NCBI GenBank assembly: GCA_016294105.1
Contig: JAEDCN010000013.1
Span: 1 to 58,965 of the forward strand
Reading direction: 5' to 3'
DNA from: Treponema sp.
GTDB taxonomy: Bacteria > Spirochaetota > Spirochaetia > Treponematales > Treponemataceae
DNA: 58,965 bases
This document shows, one piece after another, positions 41,058 to 48,157 of the stretch. Below the pieces are notes generated by a model, which was not told the DNA's origin, ran no database searches, and was given only the letters and a program-made list of their open reading frames with translations. Numbering within the stretch: the first letter of the stretch is position 1; the number at the start of each line of letters is the position of its first letter. The position numbers and the translations under genes are program-made.

Positions 41058-41858
41058 ATGAAGAAGATTTTTTCTGCTTTAATCGTTTCGTTGGTTGCTG
41101 CCAGCCTCTTTGCAGGTGGTGGAAAGGATAAGGCCGCAAATACTTTGACCGTTGGAGCCACTCCAGAGCCTCATGCCGAAATGCTCAAGCTGGTGGTAGA
41201 TGACTTGGCTGCTCAGGGAATCACCTTGAAGGTAATGGAGTTTACTGACTACGTAACTCCTAACGAGGCCCTGGAAAGCGGACAGATTGATGCTAACTTC
41301 TTCCAGCACTTGCCCTACATGGACTCCTTCAACCAGGAGCGTGGCTATCACTTGGTAAACGCTGGTGGAATTCACATTGAGCCCATGGCTTTGTATTCCA
41401 AGAAGGTAAAGTCCTTGGCAGACCTTGCTAACGGTGCTACTGTTGCTATTCCCAACGACCCCACCAACGAAGGTCGTGCATTGCTGTTGCTGCAGTCTGC
41501 TGGTCTTATCAAGCTGGATCCTGCCGCTGGAATCACTGCTACTCCCATCAATATTGTGGACAACCCCAAGAACCTGAAGTTCACCGAGCTGGAAGCAGCT
41601 ACCATGCCTCGTATCCTTGCTGACGTAGACGCTGCCGTTATCAACGGTAACTATGCCATTCCCGCTGGTCTTATTGCCAGTGTAGACGGCTTGTTTGTAG
41701 AGGGTGCTGATTCCCCCTATGTAAACATCATCTCTGTAAAGGACGGAAACCAGACTGACGCTCGTGTTGTTGCCTTGGTAAAGGCCCTTCAGAGCCAGGA
41801 AATCCTTGACTTTATTGCCAGCCGCTATCCCAATGGCGAAGTTGTAAAGGCTTTCTAA
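41058..41858 (+). CDS. metQ: Methionine-binding protein without lipobox
   Basis: This 266-residue protein belongs to the NlpA/MetQ family: T-V-G-A-T-P-E-P-H-A-E near 32, G-Q-I-D-A-N-F-F-Q-H-L-P-Y near 76, and A-I-P-N-D-P-T-N-E-G-R-A near 130. TAGGAG lies 8 nt before ATG. The signal peptide (K-K-I-F ... S-L-F-A-G-G-G-K) has no cysteine, so it is probably cleaved by signal peptidase I and free in the periplasm, whereas most MetQ are lipoproteins. Established: it binds methionine for MetNI. Codon use is strongly biased, so it should be abundant. Confidence 0.92.
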   Translation: MKKIFSALIVSLVAASLFAGGGKDKAANTLTVGATPEPHAEMLKLVVDDLAAQGITLKVMEFTDYVTPNEALESGQIDANFFQHLPYMDSFNQERGYHLVNAGGIHIEPMALYSKKVKSLADLANGATVAIPNDPTNEGRALLLLQSAGLIKLDPAAGITATPINIVDNPKNLKFTELEAATMPRILADVDAAVINGNYAIPAGLIASVDGLFVEGADSPYVNIISVKDGNQTDARVVALVKALQSQEILDFIASRYPNGEVVKAF

Positions 41859-41883
41859 TTACATAAGCCTATACTGCTTGAAT

Positions 41884-41927
41884 GAGAGGGATTCTTGAGA
41901 GGTTCTCAGGAATCCCTCTCTTTTTTT
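41884..41927 (+). terminator. Terminator of metQ
   Basis: GAGAGGGATTC (41884-41894) pairs with GAATCCCTCTC (41910-41920), followed by seven T. Confidence 0.92.
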
Positions 41928-41975
41928 GTCCCAATCGTTGAAAAGTGTTTGCCTCTTGATGAAAAATTATTTGAA

Positions 41976-42004
41976 CAAAAAAATACCCCAGAAAAACTGG
42001 GGTA
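41976..42004 (-). terminator. Terminator of the 516-aa gene
   Basis: On the minus strand, TACCCCAG pairs with CTGGGGTA around TTTTT, followed by seven T. Confidence 0.88.
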
Positions 42005-42011
42005 GGATGCT

Positions 42012-43562
42012 TTAGATTTCTTTGTTGGCCAAAAGGCTTTGCATAAGGGTTACAAAAAGGTGGAGCTTTTTGTAGATAGCCACTGCCTGATTTTTTATAT
42101 TGTAATCGGCAAAATGCTCCAGCTCCTTCCAGTTGATAACAAGCTCTGGATGGGGCTTTGCATAATCCTCCAGTACTGCCTTTAGGTTGCGGGCAAAGGT
42201 GATGATTTCTTGGGTTCCCGACACAAGGATATCACGGGCGGCACTATTGGTATCCTTCAAGATGGTTCGGATAATGTTCATGGCCTCCTTGTCCCGCTCG
42301 CAGCGTGTCAGCAATGTTTTGAGCTTGCCGTTAATAACGCTACCGTCTGCCAAGGTTTCGTCAAATTCCACAATCTTGTTGGAAAGCTCCAGTGTCTGGT
42401 GGTAAGCTTCAGACATGGGAGTGGAAAGACTGGAAGTAGACCATTTTCCACGTACCAGAATCAAGTCAGCTAATTCACGCACATCCTTCTTGATGTAGTC
42501 CAACAGGAAGGCCTTCATGTAGTTCATGGGCTGCTGGTAGCTGAAGGAACCAATATTACGTCGCTCAAAGACGGCACTTTGTTCCTCCGTGTAGTTTTTC
42601 ATGCGGACAATAGTGGTGGTTCCAAAGATGGAGTTTACCAAGGAATCAATCTTAGAGGATTTCTGCTCAATCTGAATGCGGGACAGGGTTTTTTCTGCCT
42701 CTTGCCGAATAGCATCAATGTATTTTTCGGTAATATGCTCAATGCCTTTTCCTGGCTTGGTAACATAGCCTGGATTCTGTTGAATCAGCTGAATCATCAT
42801 CTCAAAGACACGGCTATGCTGCATGTCCTGCATTCTATTTACCAGCCGGTTCCAGGTGCTTTTTGCTACAGGCTCCACGTCTTTGATTTTCTTCAGTAAG
42901 GTAAACAAGTCGTTCCAGTTGTCGTACTGGGCAATGCTGTATGCAATGGACAGGAAATCCTGCAGGTCATCTACAATGTAACGCCCGGTAATGGCCTCAA
43001 ACTGGGGTGTTATGGAAAAGTCATTTTCCCGCAGGGAGGAATCGAACTTCTTCAGCATGAAAAAGTAATCATATTCGCAGAATGACTTGAACAGCATCAG
43101 CTGGGAATACATGGTGTCAATGCGATTGATCATGTTAGCATCAAAATAGGTGAACAAGGTTTCGCATTTTTCCTTTATCTGGATTTTAAGCTGATTCAAG
43201 GAAACATTCTTTGCCTCGGAAAGAATATTTTCCTCGGAAAGCTGCTCCACAAGGTCAAGATGCTTGTCTGTCATCATGGCGGTAATAACCATCCGCTGAT
43301 AGAGCAAGGGATTCATGTTGGCCTGAAAATAAATCTTTCCAGGAGCTACTGTCTTGTAAATGGTAAAGAAGGTCTTTGCAAAGGCCGGCAGTACCTCATC
43401 AGTACTGTATTTATAGAACTTATACTTTGTCTTTGAAAGTTCCTTTGCAATGAGCTTCATTAAACGCTTTTTTTCCAGCTCAGGATCACTGTTTTTAATG
43501 AAGCTATCTAAAAGCCTCTGGAAAAAACCGCCACCCTTTGGTTTATCTTTTGATTCTGACAT
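42012..43562 (-). CDS. Spirochaete-type protein of unknown function (DUF5312-like)
   Basis: This 516-residue soluble, mostly helical protein is rich in Lys, Leu and Asp. There is no signal peptide or membrane segment. The N-terminus G-G-G-F-F-Q-R-L-L-D-S-F-I is followed by long helices. Its length and composition fit a family I know only from treponemes (I believe DUF5312), but I cannot confirm this. ATG 43562 has no ribosome site, and a -10 box ends 8 nt before it, so the mRNA is probably leaderless. It is monocistronic, with its own terminator. Confidence 0.65.
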   Translation of the reverse strand: MSESKDKPKGGGFFQRLLDSFIKNSDPELEKKRLMKLIAKELSKTKYKFYKYSTDEVLPAFAKTFFTIYKTVAPGKIYFQANMNPLLYQRMVITAMMTDKHLDLVEQLSEENILSEAKNVSLNQLKIQIKEKCETLFTYFDANMINRIDTMYSQLMLFKSFCEYDYFFMLKKFDSSLRENDFSITPQFEAITGRYIVDDLQDFLSIAYSIAQYDNWNDLFTLLKKIKDVEPVAKSTWNRLVNRMQDMQHSRVFEMMIQLIQQNPGYVTKPGKGIEHITEKYIDAIRQEAEKTLSRIQIEQKSSKIDSLVNSIFGTTTIVRMKNYTEEQSAVFERRNIGSFSYQQPMNYMKAFLLDYIKKDVRELADLILVRGKWSTSSLSTPMSEAYHQTLELSNKIVEFDETLADGSVINGKLKTLLTRCERDKEAMNIIRTILKDTNSAARDILVSGTQEIITFARNLKAVLEDYAKPHPELVINWKELEHFADYNIKNQAVAIYKKLHLFVTLMQSLLANKEI

Positions 43563-43570
43563 AACACTTA

Positions 43571-43599
43571 AATATACGACAGTATTGCTTTTGGGTCAA
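43571..43599 (-). promoter_or_regulatory. Promoter abutting the 43562 start (leaderless candidate)
   Basis: On the minus strand: TTGACC (43594-43599), 17 bp, TATATT (43571-43576), 8 nt, ATG. Confidence 0.7.
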
Positions 43600-43636
43600 G
43601 ATGGCAATAAATCTCCATATTTGTATCTATTTTTGC

Positions 43637-43673
43637 AAAAAAAAATTCCACCAGTGATTTTATTCACCAGTGG
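43637..43673 (-). terminator. Terminator of the LysM lipoprotein gene
   Basis: On the minus strand, CCACTGGTGA pairs with TCACTGGTGG (two G-T pairs), followed by AA and nine T. Confidence 0.8.
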
Positions 43674-43694
43674 CATGGTTTCACCAATCCTTAT

Positions 43695-44252
43695 TTAGAG
43701 GGACTGGGCAATCTTCTGCAATTCTCTGCGGATAGTGGGAGCAGATGCAGTCTTCTTGTTCTTGTACACATCAGCAATTTCTGTAAAGAACTCTTTCAGC
43801 TTTGGATGTACTGATGTTTCCTTCAGGTTTTTGTTCAAATCAGGAATAGTAAACACCATTCCAGGCTCGATGGTGTCGGGATCCTGAACGGTATCAGCGG
43901 AAGCCAACATAATGATGGGGAAATAATATCCATTCTCCTTTCCATAAAATTTGTTTGCAATCTTAGAAAGGGTATCACCATACTGAACCTTGTATTCCTT
44001 TGCACCCTCAAGCACCAAGGTTTGGCGGTGATTCTGGAATACCTCCTCCAAAATCTCCTCTCCTTTTTCCTGCTCCTGTGGAATTGTCTCCTCCACAACC
44101 TGAGTTACCGCCTCTTGAACCTGTTTTGTTTCCTCAACAACAGTCTGGGCTACAGGCTCCTGTTCCTGTTGCGGCACTGCTTCGGGAGCAGAGGAACAGG
44201 AAGCGAAAAGAAATGCTGTTGACAGGGCCAACAATAATATCTTCTTCATCAT
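43695..44252 (-). CDS. LysM-domain lipoprotein
   Basis: This 185-residue protein starts at ATG 44252, with GAGG 6 nt upstream. The lipobox ends L-F-A-S-C near 18. A Glu/Gln/Val/Pro-rich linker (about 20-78) is followed by one LysM domain (about 86-140) with Y-K-V-Q-Y-G-D-T-L-S-K-I-A and I-E-P-G-M-V-F-T-I-P. A helical tail ends the protein. Established: LysM binds peptidoglycan or chitin-like glycans, so the protein likely links an outer leaflet to the cell wall. It has its own promoter and terminator. Confidence 0.85.
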   Translation of the reverse strand: MMKKILLLALSTAFLFASCSSAPEAVPQQEQEPVAQTVVEETKQVQEAVTQVVEETIPQEQEKGEEILEEVFQNHRQTLVLEGAKEYKVQYGDTLSKIANKFYGKENGYYFPIIMLASADTVQDPDTIEPGMVFTIPDLNKNLKETSVHPKLKEFFTEIADVYKNKKTASAPTIRRELQKIAQSL

Positions 44253-44286
44253 ACGACTCCTCACACAAAACAACTTGTATTTCTCC

Positions 44287-44315
44287 ATAATATATTGAAA
44301 TTTCTAATTTTGCAA
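44287..44315 (-). promoter_or_regulatory. Promoter of the LysM lipoprotein gene
   Basis: On the minus strand: TTGCAA (44310-44315), 17 bp, TATTAT (44287-44292). It is divergent from the nfeD promoter 16 bp away. Confidence 0.7.
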
Positions 44316-44330
44316 GTATTAATTTTTTTA

Positions 44331-44359
44331 ATGACAAATCGAATAGATTGTCTTATACT
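44331..44359 (+). promoter_or_regulatory. Promoter abutting nfeD (leaderless candidate)
   Basis: ATGACA (44331-44336), 17 bp, TATACT (44354-44359), then 6 nt and ATG 44366. There is no Shine-Dalgarno sequence. Confidence 0.7.
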
Positions 44360-44365
44360 ATTTTT

Positions 44366-44821
44366 ATGAGTTTCATATTGGAATATTTGCCCTGGTTTTG
44401 GCTCTTTCTTGTAATCTTGTTTACTGCCATAGAGGTGGCTACCTTTGGACTTGCCACCATCTGGTTTGCATTGGGTGCCTTGGTGATGCTGTTTTTGTCG
44501 CCCCTGCCCATTCCCTTTCTTTGGCAGATTCTCCTGTTCCTGATAATTTCTTCGGTGCTGTTGATTTTCAGTCGGCCTGTAGCAGTAAAAAAGCTGAAGG
44601 TTGGCCGTGAAAAAACAAATGCCGACTCCTTGGTTGGACAGCGGGCCTTGGTTTTAAAGGATATTACGGAGTTTGAAAAGGGCTTGGTAAAAATCCACGG
44701 CATGGAATGGTCTGCCCGCTCTGTTGACGGAAAAGCCCTTGCCAAGGATTCCACCTGCATTGTGGAGCGCATAGAAGGTGTTACCTTGGTTGTAGGGAAA
44801 GTTGTTTTAGAAGATGAGTAG
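44366..44821 (+). CDS. NfeD-like membrane protein
   Basis: This 151-residue protein has three closely spaced membrane helices (about 7-75) and a C-terminal OB-fold part (about 95-150) with L-V-G-Q-R-A-L-V and G-M-E-W-S-A-R-S. This is the short NfeD (YbbK-partner) type, without the ClpP-like domain. Established: NfeD proteins pair with SPFH/stomatin proteins in membrane microdomains. The SPFH gene follows after 46 nt with its own ribosome site. The mRNA start likely coincides with the ATG. Confidence 0.85.
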   Translation: MSFILEYLPWFWLFLVILFTAIEVATFGLATIWFALGALVMLFLSPLPIPFLWQILLFLIISSVLLIFSRPVAVKKLKVGREKTNADSLVGQRALVLKDITEFEKGLVKIHGMEWSARSVDGKALAKDSTCIVERIEGVTLVVGKVVLEDE

Positions 44822-44867
44822 CGATGACGCTACAAAATAACTATAGAATGATTTTTAGGAGGAGTAT

Positions 44868-45755
44868 ATGTTTTTACCCATTATTATTGCCCTGATTGTG
44901 TTCTTGCTGGCTATCATCATCAAGAATATCAGAATTGTCCCCCAGTCCCAGGCCTTTATCATTGAGCGGCTTGGTGGCTATCTTACCACCTGGGGTGTGG
45001 GAATCCACGTAAAGGTCCCCCTCATTGACCGCATTGCAAACAAGGTTTCCTTGAAGGAGCGGGTGCTGGATTTTCAACCCCAGCCTGTAATCACCAAGGA
45101 CAATGTTACCATGATGATTGATACCGTCATCTATTTCCAGATTACAGATCCCAAGCTCTATACCTATGGGGTGGAAAATCCCATGAACGCCATAGAAAAC
45201 CTTTCTGCTACCACTTTGCGTAATATTATCGGTGAGCTGGAGCTGGATGGAACCCTTACCAGCCGTGACGTTATTAACACTCGTATGAGAAGTATTCTGG
45301 ACGAGGCTACAGACCCTTGGGGAATCAAGGTAAACCGAGTGGAGGTAAAGAACATCATTCCACCAGAAACCATTCAGGAAGCCATGGAAAAGCAGATGCG
45401 GGCTGAACGAGAGCGTCGTGAGTCAATCCTCATTGCAGAAGGACAGAAGCAGTCTGCAATTCTTGTGGCAGAAGGAAAGAAGGCTGCCATGATTCTCGAG
45501 GCGGAGGCAGAAAAAGAGGCTGCCATTCGCAAAGCAGAAGGTGAAGCTCAGGCTATTCTGGCCCTGCAAACAGCTACCGCAGAAGGCTTGGAGCGAATCA
45601 AGGCGGTGCAGCCAGACGAGGGCCTTATCCGCCTCCGCAGCTTGGAAGCACTGGAAAAGGTTGCCGACGGTCAATCCACCAAGCTCATCATTCCCTCTGA
45701 TTTGCAGGGCTTGGCTGGAATTGTTACCACTGCCTCTGAGCTGCTGAAAAAATAG
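44868..45755 (+). CDS. SPFH/band 7 (stomatin, QmcA-like) protein
   Basis: This 295-residue protein has AGGAGG 6 nt before ATG. An N-terminal membrane helix (about 3-20) is followed by the band 7 domain (about 22-180, with V-P-Q-S-Q-A-F-I-I-E-R-L-G-G-Y and V-I-N-T-R-M-R-S). An Ala/Glu/Lys-rich coiled coil (about 180-250) and a hydrophobic end complete it. Established: such proteins form large rings with NfeD partners and take part in membrane quality control. It is the second gene of the nfeD operon. Confidence 0.9.
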   Translation: MFLPIIIALIVFLLAIIIKNIRIVPQSQAFIIERLGGYLTTWGVGIHVKVPLIDRIANKVSLKERVLDFQPQPVITKDNVTMMIDTVIYFQITDPKLYTYGVENPMNAIENLSATTLRNIIGELELDGTLTSRDVINTRMRSILDEATDPWGIKVNRVEVKNIIPPETIQEAMEKQMRAERERRESILIAEGQKQSAILVAEGKKAAMILEAEAEKEAAIRKAEGEAQAILALQTATAEGLERIKAVQPDEGLIRLRSLEALEKVADGQSTKLIIPSDLQGLAGIVTTASELLKK

Positions 45756-45777
45756 CTTGGAAATTCGATAGGAAAGT

Positions 45778-45828
45778 GAACCTGCAGCTTCCTCAGAATG
45801 CTGGGAAAGTTGCAGGTTTATTTTTTTA
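45778..45828 (+). terminator. Terminator of nfeD-SPFH operon
   Basis: AACCTGCAGCTT pairs with AGTTGCAGGTT with a small mismatch, followed by ATTTTTTT. It lies before the convergent chromate transporter genes. Confidence 0.75.
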
Positions 45829-45832
45829 GAAA

Positions 45833-46393
45833 TTATAGTACAAGCACTCCGAAAATTGCTCCTGCCACCACCATAACGATGGGGCTCAGCTTTGTCTTAA
45901 ACAGCAGGATACAAGCCACTAGGTAAAAGATTGCCTGTGGCAGAGCCACCAGCTGAGTTATAGAGCCAGTTTCTTGGAAGGCTGGAACATTCAGTATGGC
46001 AATGATAAAGACCTGTACTGCTGCTACCAAAACCATTCCGCTGGTGGCTGGGCGTAATCCAGTGAAGGCTGCCTTTACTAAGGGCTTGTCTTGGAACCGG
46101 TTGAAGTATTTTGCAATGATGGTAATGATGATGAGGGAGGGGAGCACCGTGGCCACAGTGGTTGCAATGCCTCCAGCCACACCATAAAGCTCGTAGCCAA
46201 TGTAGGTGGCCATGTTTATGCCGATGGGGCCAGGTGTGGATTCAGAAATAGCCACCATGTTGTAGAATTGCTCAGAGGAAATGAGTCCGCCTTCCACAAT
46301 GGGGCCATACATCAAGGTAATGGCTACCAAGCCACCACCAATGGTAAAAAGTCCAACGTAAAAAAATGTAAGCATTAATTGCAGCACTGTCAT
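45833..46393 (-). CDS. Short-chain CHR (chromate) transporter, second subunit
   Basis: This 186-residue membrane protein with about six helices is a single CHR domain: F-T-I-G-G-G near 16, E-S-T-P-G-P-I-G-I-N near 50 and P-S-L-I-I-I near 84. Its start overlaps the stop of the preceding CHR gene (ATGA). Established: short CHR proteins work as pairs inserted in opposite directions and export chromate or move related anions. Sulfate-type substrates have also been proposed. Confidence 0.87.
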   Translation of the reverse strand: MTVLQLMLTFFYVGLFTIGGGLVAITLMYGPIVEGGLISSEQFYNMVAISESTPGPIGINMATYIGYELYGVAGGIATTVATVLPSLIIITIIAKYFNRFQDKPLVKAAFTGLRPATSGMVLVAAVQVFIIAILNVPAFQETGSITQLVALPQAIFYLVACILLFKTKLSPIVMVVAGAIFGVLVL

Positions 46394-46980
46394 GATTCAG
46401 CCTCCTTTTTTTCCTGAGCCTTTTTCTTTGCAGACAAAAAGGAAAAGCAAATGCCTAAGGCGGCACTGACAAGGATTACCACAATGGATTCCACACCAAA
46501 GAAGTACATGGAAGCAAAGGCTCCTAAAAGCAACAACAAGCCCCAAATGTTTTTAACGGCCTTCTTGCTAAACTCCCACACGGACTTGGTTAAAAGGGCT
46601 GCCACCGCCACGTTGATTCCCGCCAAAGCCTTTTGTACCCACTGAATCTGGGAAAAATTACTGATGCAGCCGGCAATCAGGCTGATGATGATAATGGATG
46701 GGGTTACAATGCCTGCGGTGGCAATGGTGGCACCCAACAGACCTGCCTTATTAAAACCGATGAAGGTGGCCACATTTACCGCAATGATACCGGGAGTGGA
46801 CTGGCCAATGGCGTAATAGTCCAGCATTGTTTCCTTGGTAGTCCAATTCCGTTTATCTGCCAATTCACGCTCCAGCATGGGAAGCATAGCGTAGCCACCA
46901 CCAAAGGTAACAGCTCCAATTTTGAAGAAAACGAAAAAAAGCTCTACCAAGTCTGAAATCTTGTAGTCTTTCTTTTCCAT
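46390..46980 (-). CDS. Short-chain CHR (chromate) transporter, first subunit
   Basis: This 196-residue membrane protein shows the CHR signature V-T-F-G-G-G-Y-A-M-L-P near 22, G-Q-S-T-P-G-I-I-A-V-N near 57 and P-S-I-I-I-I near 93. It has a Lys/Glu-rich cytoplasmic tail. It is first of the two-gene unit. ATG 46980 lacks a ribosome site and lies 9 nt after a TATACT -10 box, so its leader is at most a few nucleotides. Confidence 0.87.
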   Translation of the reverse strand: MEKKDYKISDLVELFFVFFKIGAVTFGGGYAMLPMLERELADKRNWTTKETMLDYYAIGQSTPGIIAVNVATFIGFNKAGLLGATIATAGIVTPSIIIISLIAGCISNFSQIQWVQKALAGINVAVAALLTKSVWEFSKKAVKNIWGLLLLLGAFASMYFFGVESIVVILVSAALGICFSFLSAKKKAQEKKEAES

Positions 46981-46989
46981 AACAGCAGG

Positions 46990-47018
46990 AGTATAGCACC
47001 CTCAGTTTTTTTTTACAA
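46990..47018 (-). promoter_or_regulatory. Promoter of the CHR pair
   Basis: On the minus strand: TTGTAA (47013-47018), 17 bp, TATACT (46990-46995), 9 nt, ATG. Confidence 0.7.
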
Positions 47019-47080
47019 TCGAGGTAGATTCTTTGTACATAGATTTTAGTTTTTAAGGTACGGAGAATAGCTGACAAGAT

Positions 47081-47107
47081 AAAAAAAGGCAACCTTTTAC
47101 GGTTGCC
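47081..47107 (-). terminator. Terminator of tRNA-Asn
   Basis: On the minus strand, GGCAACC pairs with GGTTGCC around GTAAAA, followed by seven T. Confidence 0.9.
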
Positions 47108-47111
47108 TAAG

Positions 47112-47184
47112 CGCCCCCTGCTGGGCTTGAACCAGCGACACATGGATTAACAGTCCATTGCTCTACCAACTGAGCTAAGGGAGC
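47112..47184 (-). tRNA. tRNA-Asn (GTT)
   Basis: This 73-nt tRNA has acceptor arm GCTCCCT/AGGGGGC with discriminator G. It shows D-loop AGCTCAGTTGGTAGAGC, an anticodon stem around CTGTTAA (anticodon GTT), and T-arm GCTGG-TTCAAGC-CCAGC. The 3' CCA is not encoded. It has its own promoter and terminator. Confidence 0.95.
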
Positions 47185-47210
47185 ATTGTTCATTGCTGAA
47201 CGTATGAATG

Positions 47211-47239
47211 ATAATATAGCAATCAAAAAAAAATGTCAA
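47211..47239 (-). promoter_or_regulatory. Promoter of tRNA-Asn
   Basis: On the minus strand: TTGACA (47234-47239), 17 bp, TATTAT (47211-47216). Confidence 0.75.
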
Positions 47240-47278
47240 GGGAATTACAAAGAAAAATAATTTTTTTTCAAAAAAAAT

Positions 47279-47887
47279 CTAAATAAAATTATTTTTGCAG
47301 TAAATCAGTTCCTGTGGGGTCAAAAGAAAGTCAAGCTGTATGTCTGTTTCTTCGGTAGGAAGCTGTTCCACAATTTGCCACTGATAGCAAACACCCATAA
47401 AGCTACAGTTATGTGTATGGAGGCGACCCAAAAATCTGTCGTAATAGCCCTTTCCACGACCCAGCCGTTGTCCTGTTCTGGTAAAAGCCAGTCCTGGAAC
47501 AAGGATCAGCGTTTTGTCTGATTCTTGGTATTTTTCAAGGGTTGAATCAGGCTCACGGATACCGTAGCTTCCATAAACAACTTGCTGGCTGTAGGGGAGG
47601 TGGTTTTTCAGCCGATGGAATTCCATGGAGCAATCCTTAGGATAGGATTTTGGTAGAAAGACCTTTTTCCCCACTTCCAGAGCCTGTTGAATCAGCTGGT
47701 CTACGGAAAATTCTCCTGGTAAGGCGGCATAGGCCAAAATGGAAGTGGACTGCTGGTAGTGAGGCTCTTGAATCAGTAGCTGTAAGGCTGATGCTTCCTC
47801 TTGTTTGTTGTTTTGTAGCTGCTGATGAGAGGCAATCCGTTGTTTCATGGCTCTTCGTAAAATGGCCTTTTGTTCCTGAATATGCAT
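47279..47887 (-). CDS. 5-formyltetrahydrofolate cyclo-ligase
   Basis: This 202-residue protein starts at ATG 47887. The frame is open 12 codons further, but a promoter occupies that stretch. It matches MTHFS: R-R-A-M-K-Q-R near the start, V-P-G-L-A-F near 140 and G-R-L/Q-R-L-G-R-G-K-G-Y-Y-D-R-F near 150. Established: it converts 5-formyl-THF to 5,10-methenyl-THF with ATP. The mRNA is likely leaderless (-10 box 6 nt before ATG). Single gene, upstream of tRNA-Asn. Confidence 0.9.
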   Translation of the reverse strand: MHIQEQKAILRRAMKQRIASHQQLQNNKQEEASALQLLIQEPHYQQSTSILAYAALPGEFSVDQLIQQALEVGKKVFLPKSYPKDCSMEFHRLKNHLPYSQQVVYGSYGIREPDSTLEKYQESDKTLILVPGLAFTRTGQRLGRGKGYYDRFLGRLHTHNCSFMGVCYQWQIVEQLPTEETDIQLDFLLTPQELIYCKNNFI

Positions 47888-47893
47888 GGATAT

Positions 47894-47923
47894 AGTGTAC
47901 TCTTTTTTTTCAATTTTTTCCAA
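47894..47923 (-). promoter_or_regulatory. Promoter abutting the cyclo-ligase gene (leaderless candidate)
   Basis: On the minus strand: TTGGAA (47918-47923), 18 bp, TACACT (47894-47899), 6 nt, ATG. Confidence 0.55.
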
Positions 47924-47940
47924 AGATTTTTAAGTTTTTC

Positions 47941-47967
47941 TAAAGTTCAAAATTTCCTCTCCGATAT
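47941..47967 (+). promoter_or_regulatory. Sigma28-like promoter before the HD-GYP gene
   Basis: TAAAGTTC (47941-47948), exactly 11 bp, TCCGATAT (47960-47967). The sigma28 consensus is TAAAGTTT-N11-GCCGATAA. It would give a leader of about 180 nt containing a hairpin TACGGCG/CGCCGTA (47993-48021). Confidence 0.65.
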
Positions 47968-48157
47968 TATTATTGTACGGTGGGAGGGCCTGTACGGCGG
48001 TATCGACATCCAGACGCCGTAAGCGTTAGTCTACTGTATTTTGTCTTGATTTGGCTTGTGGTTTTGTACTGCAAGCCATTTTTTATGCTTTCTGATGTAG
48101 AATTTATATTTTCTTTCCGATAGAATAAAAAGGAGTATTTTATTCAAAGGTGAAGGC

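Noticed and set aside
47976..48157. Possible c-di-GMP riboswitch in the HD-GYP leader
   Set aside because: There is a hairpin (TACGGCG/CGCCGTA), but the conserved bases of known c-di-GMP riboswitch classes are not visible.
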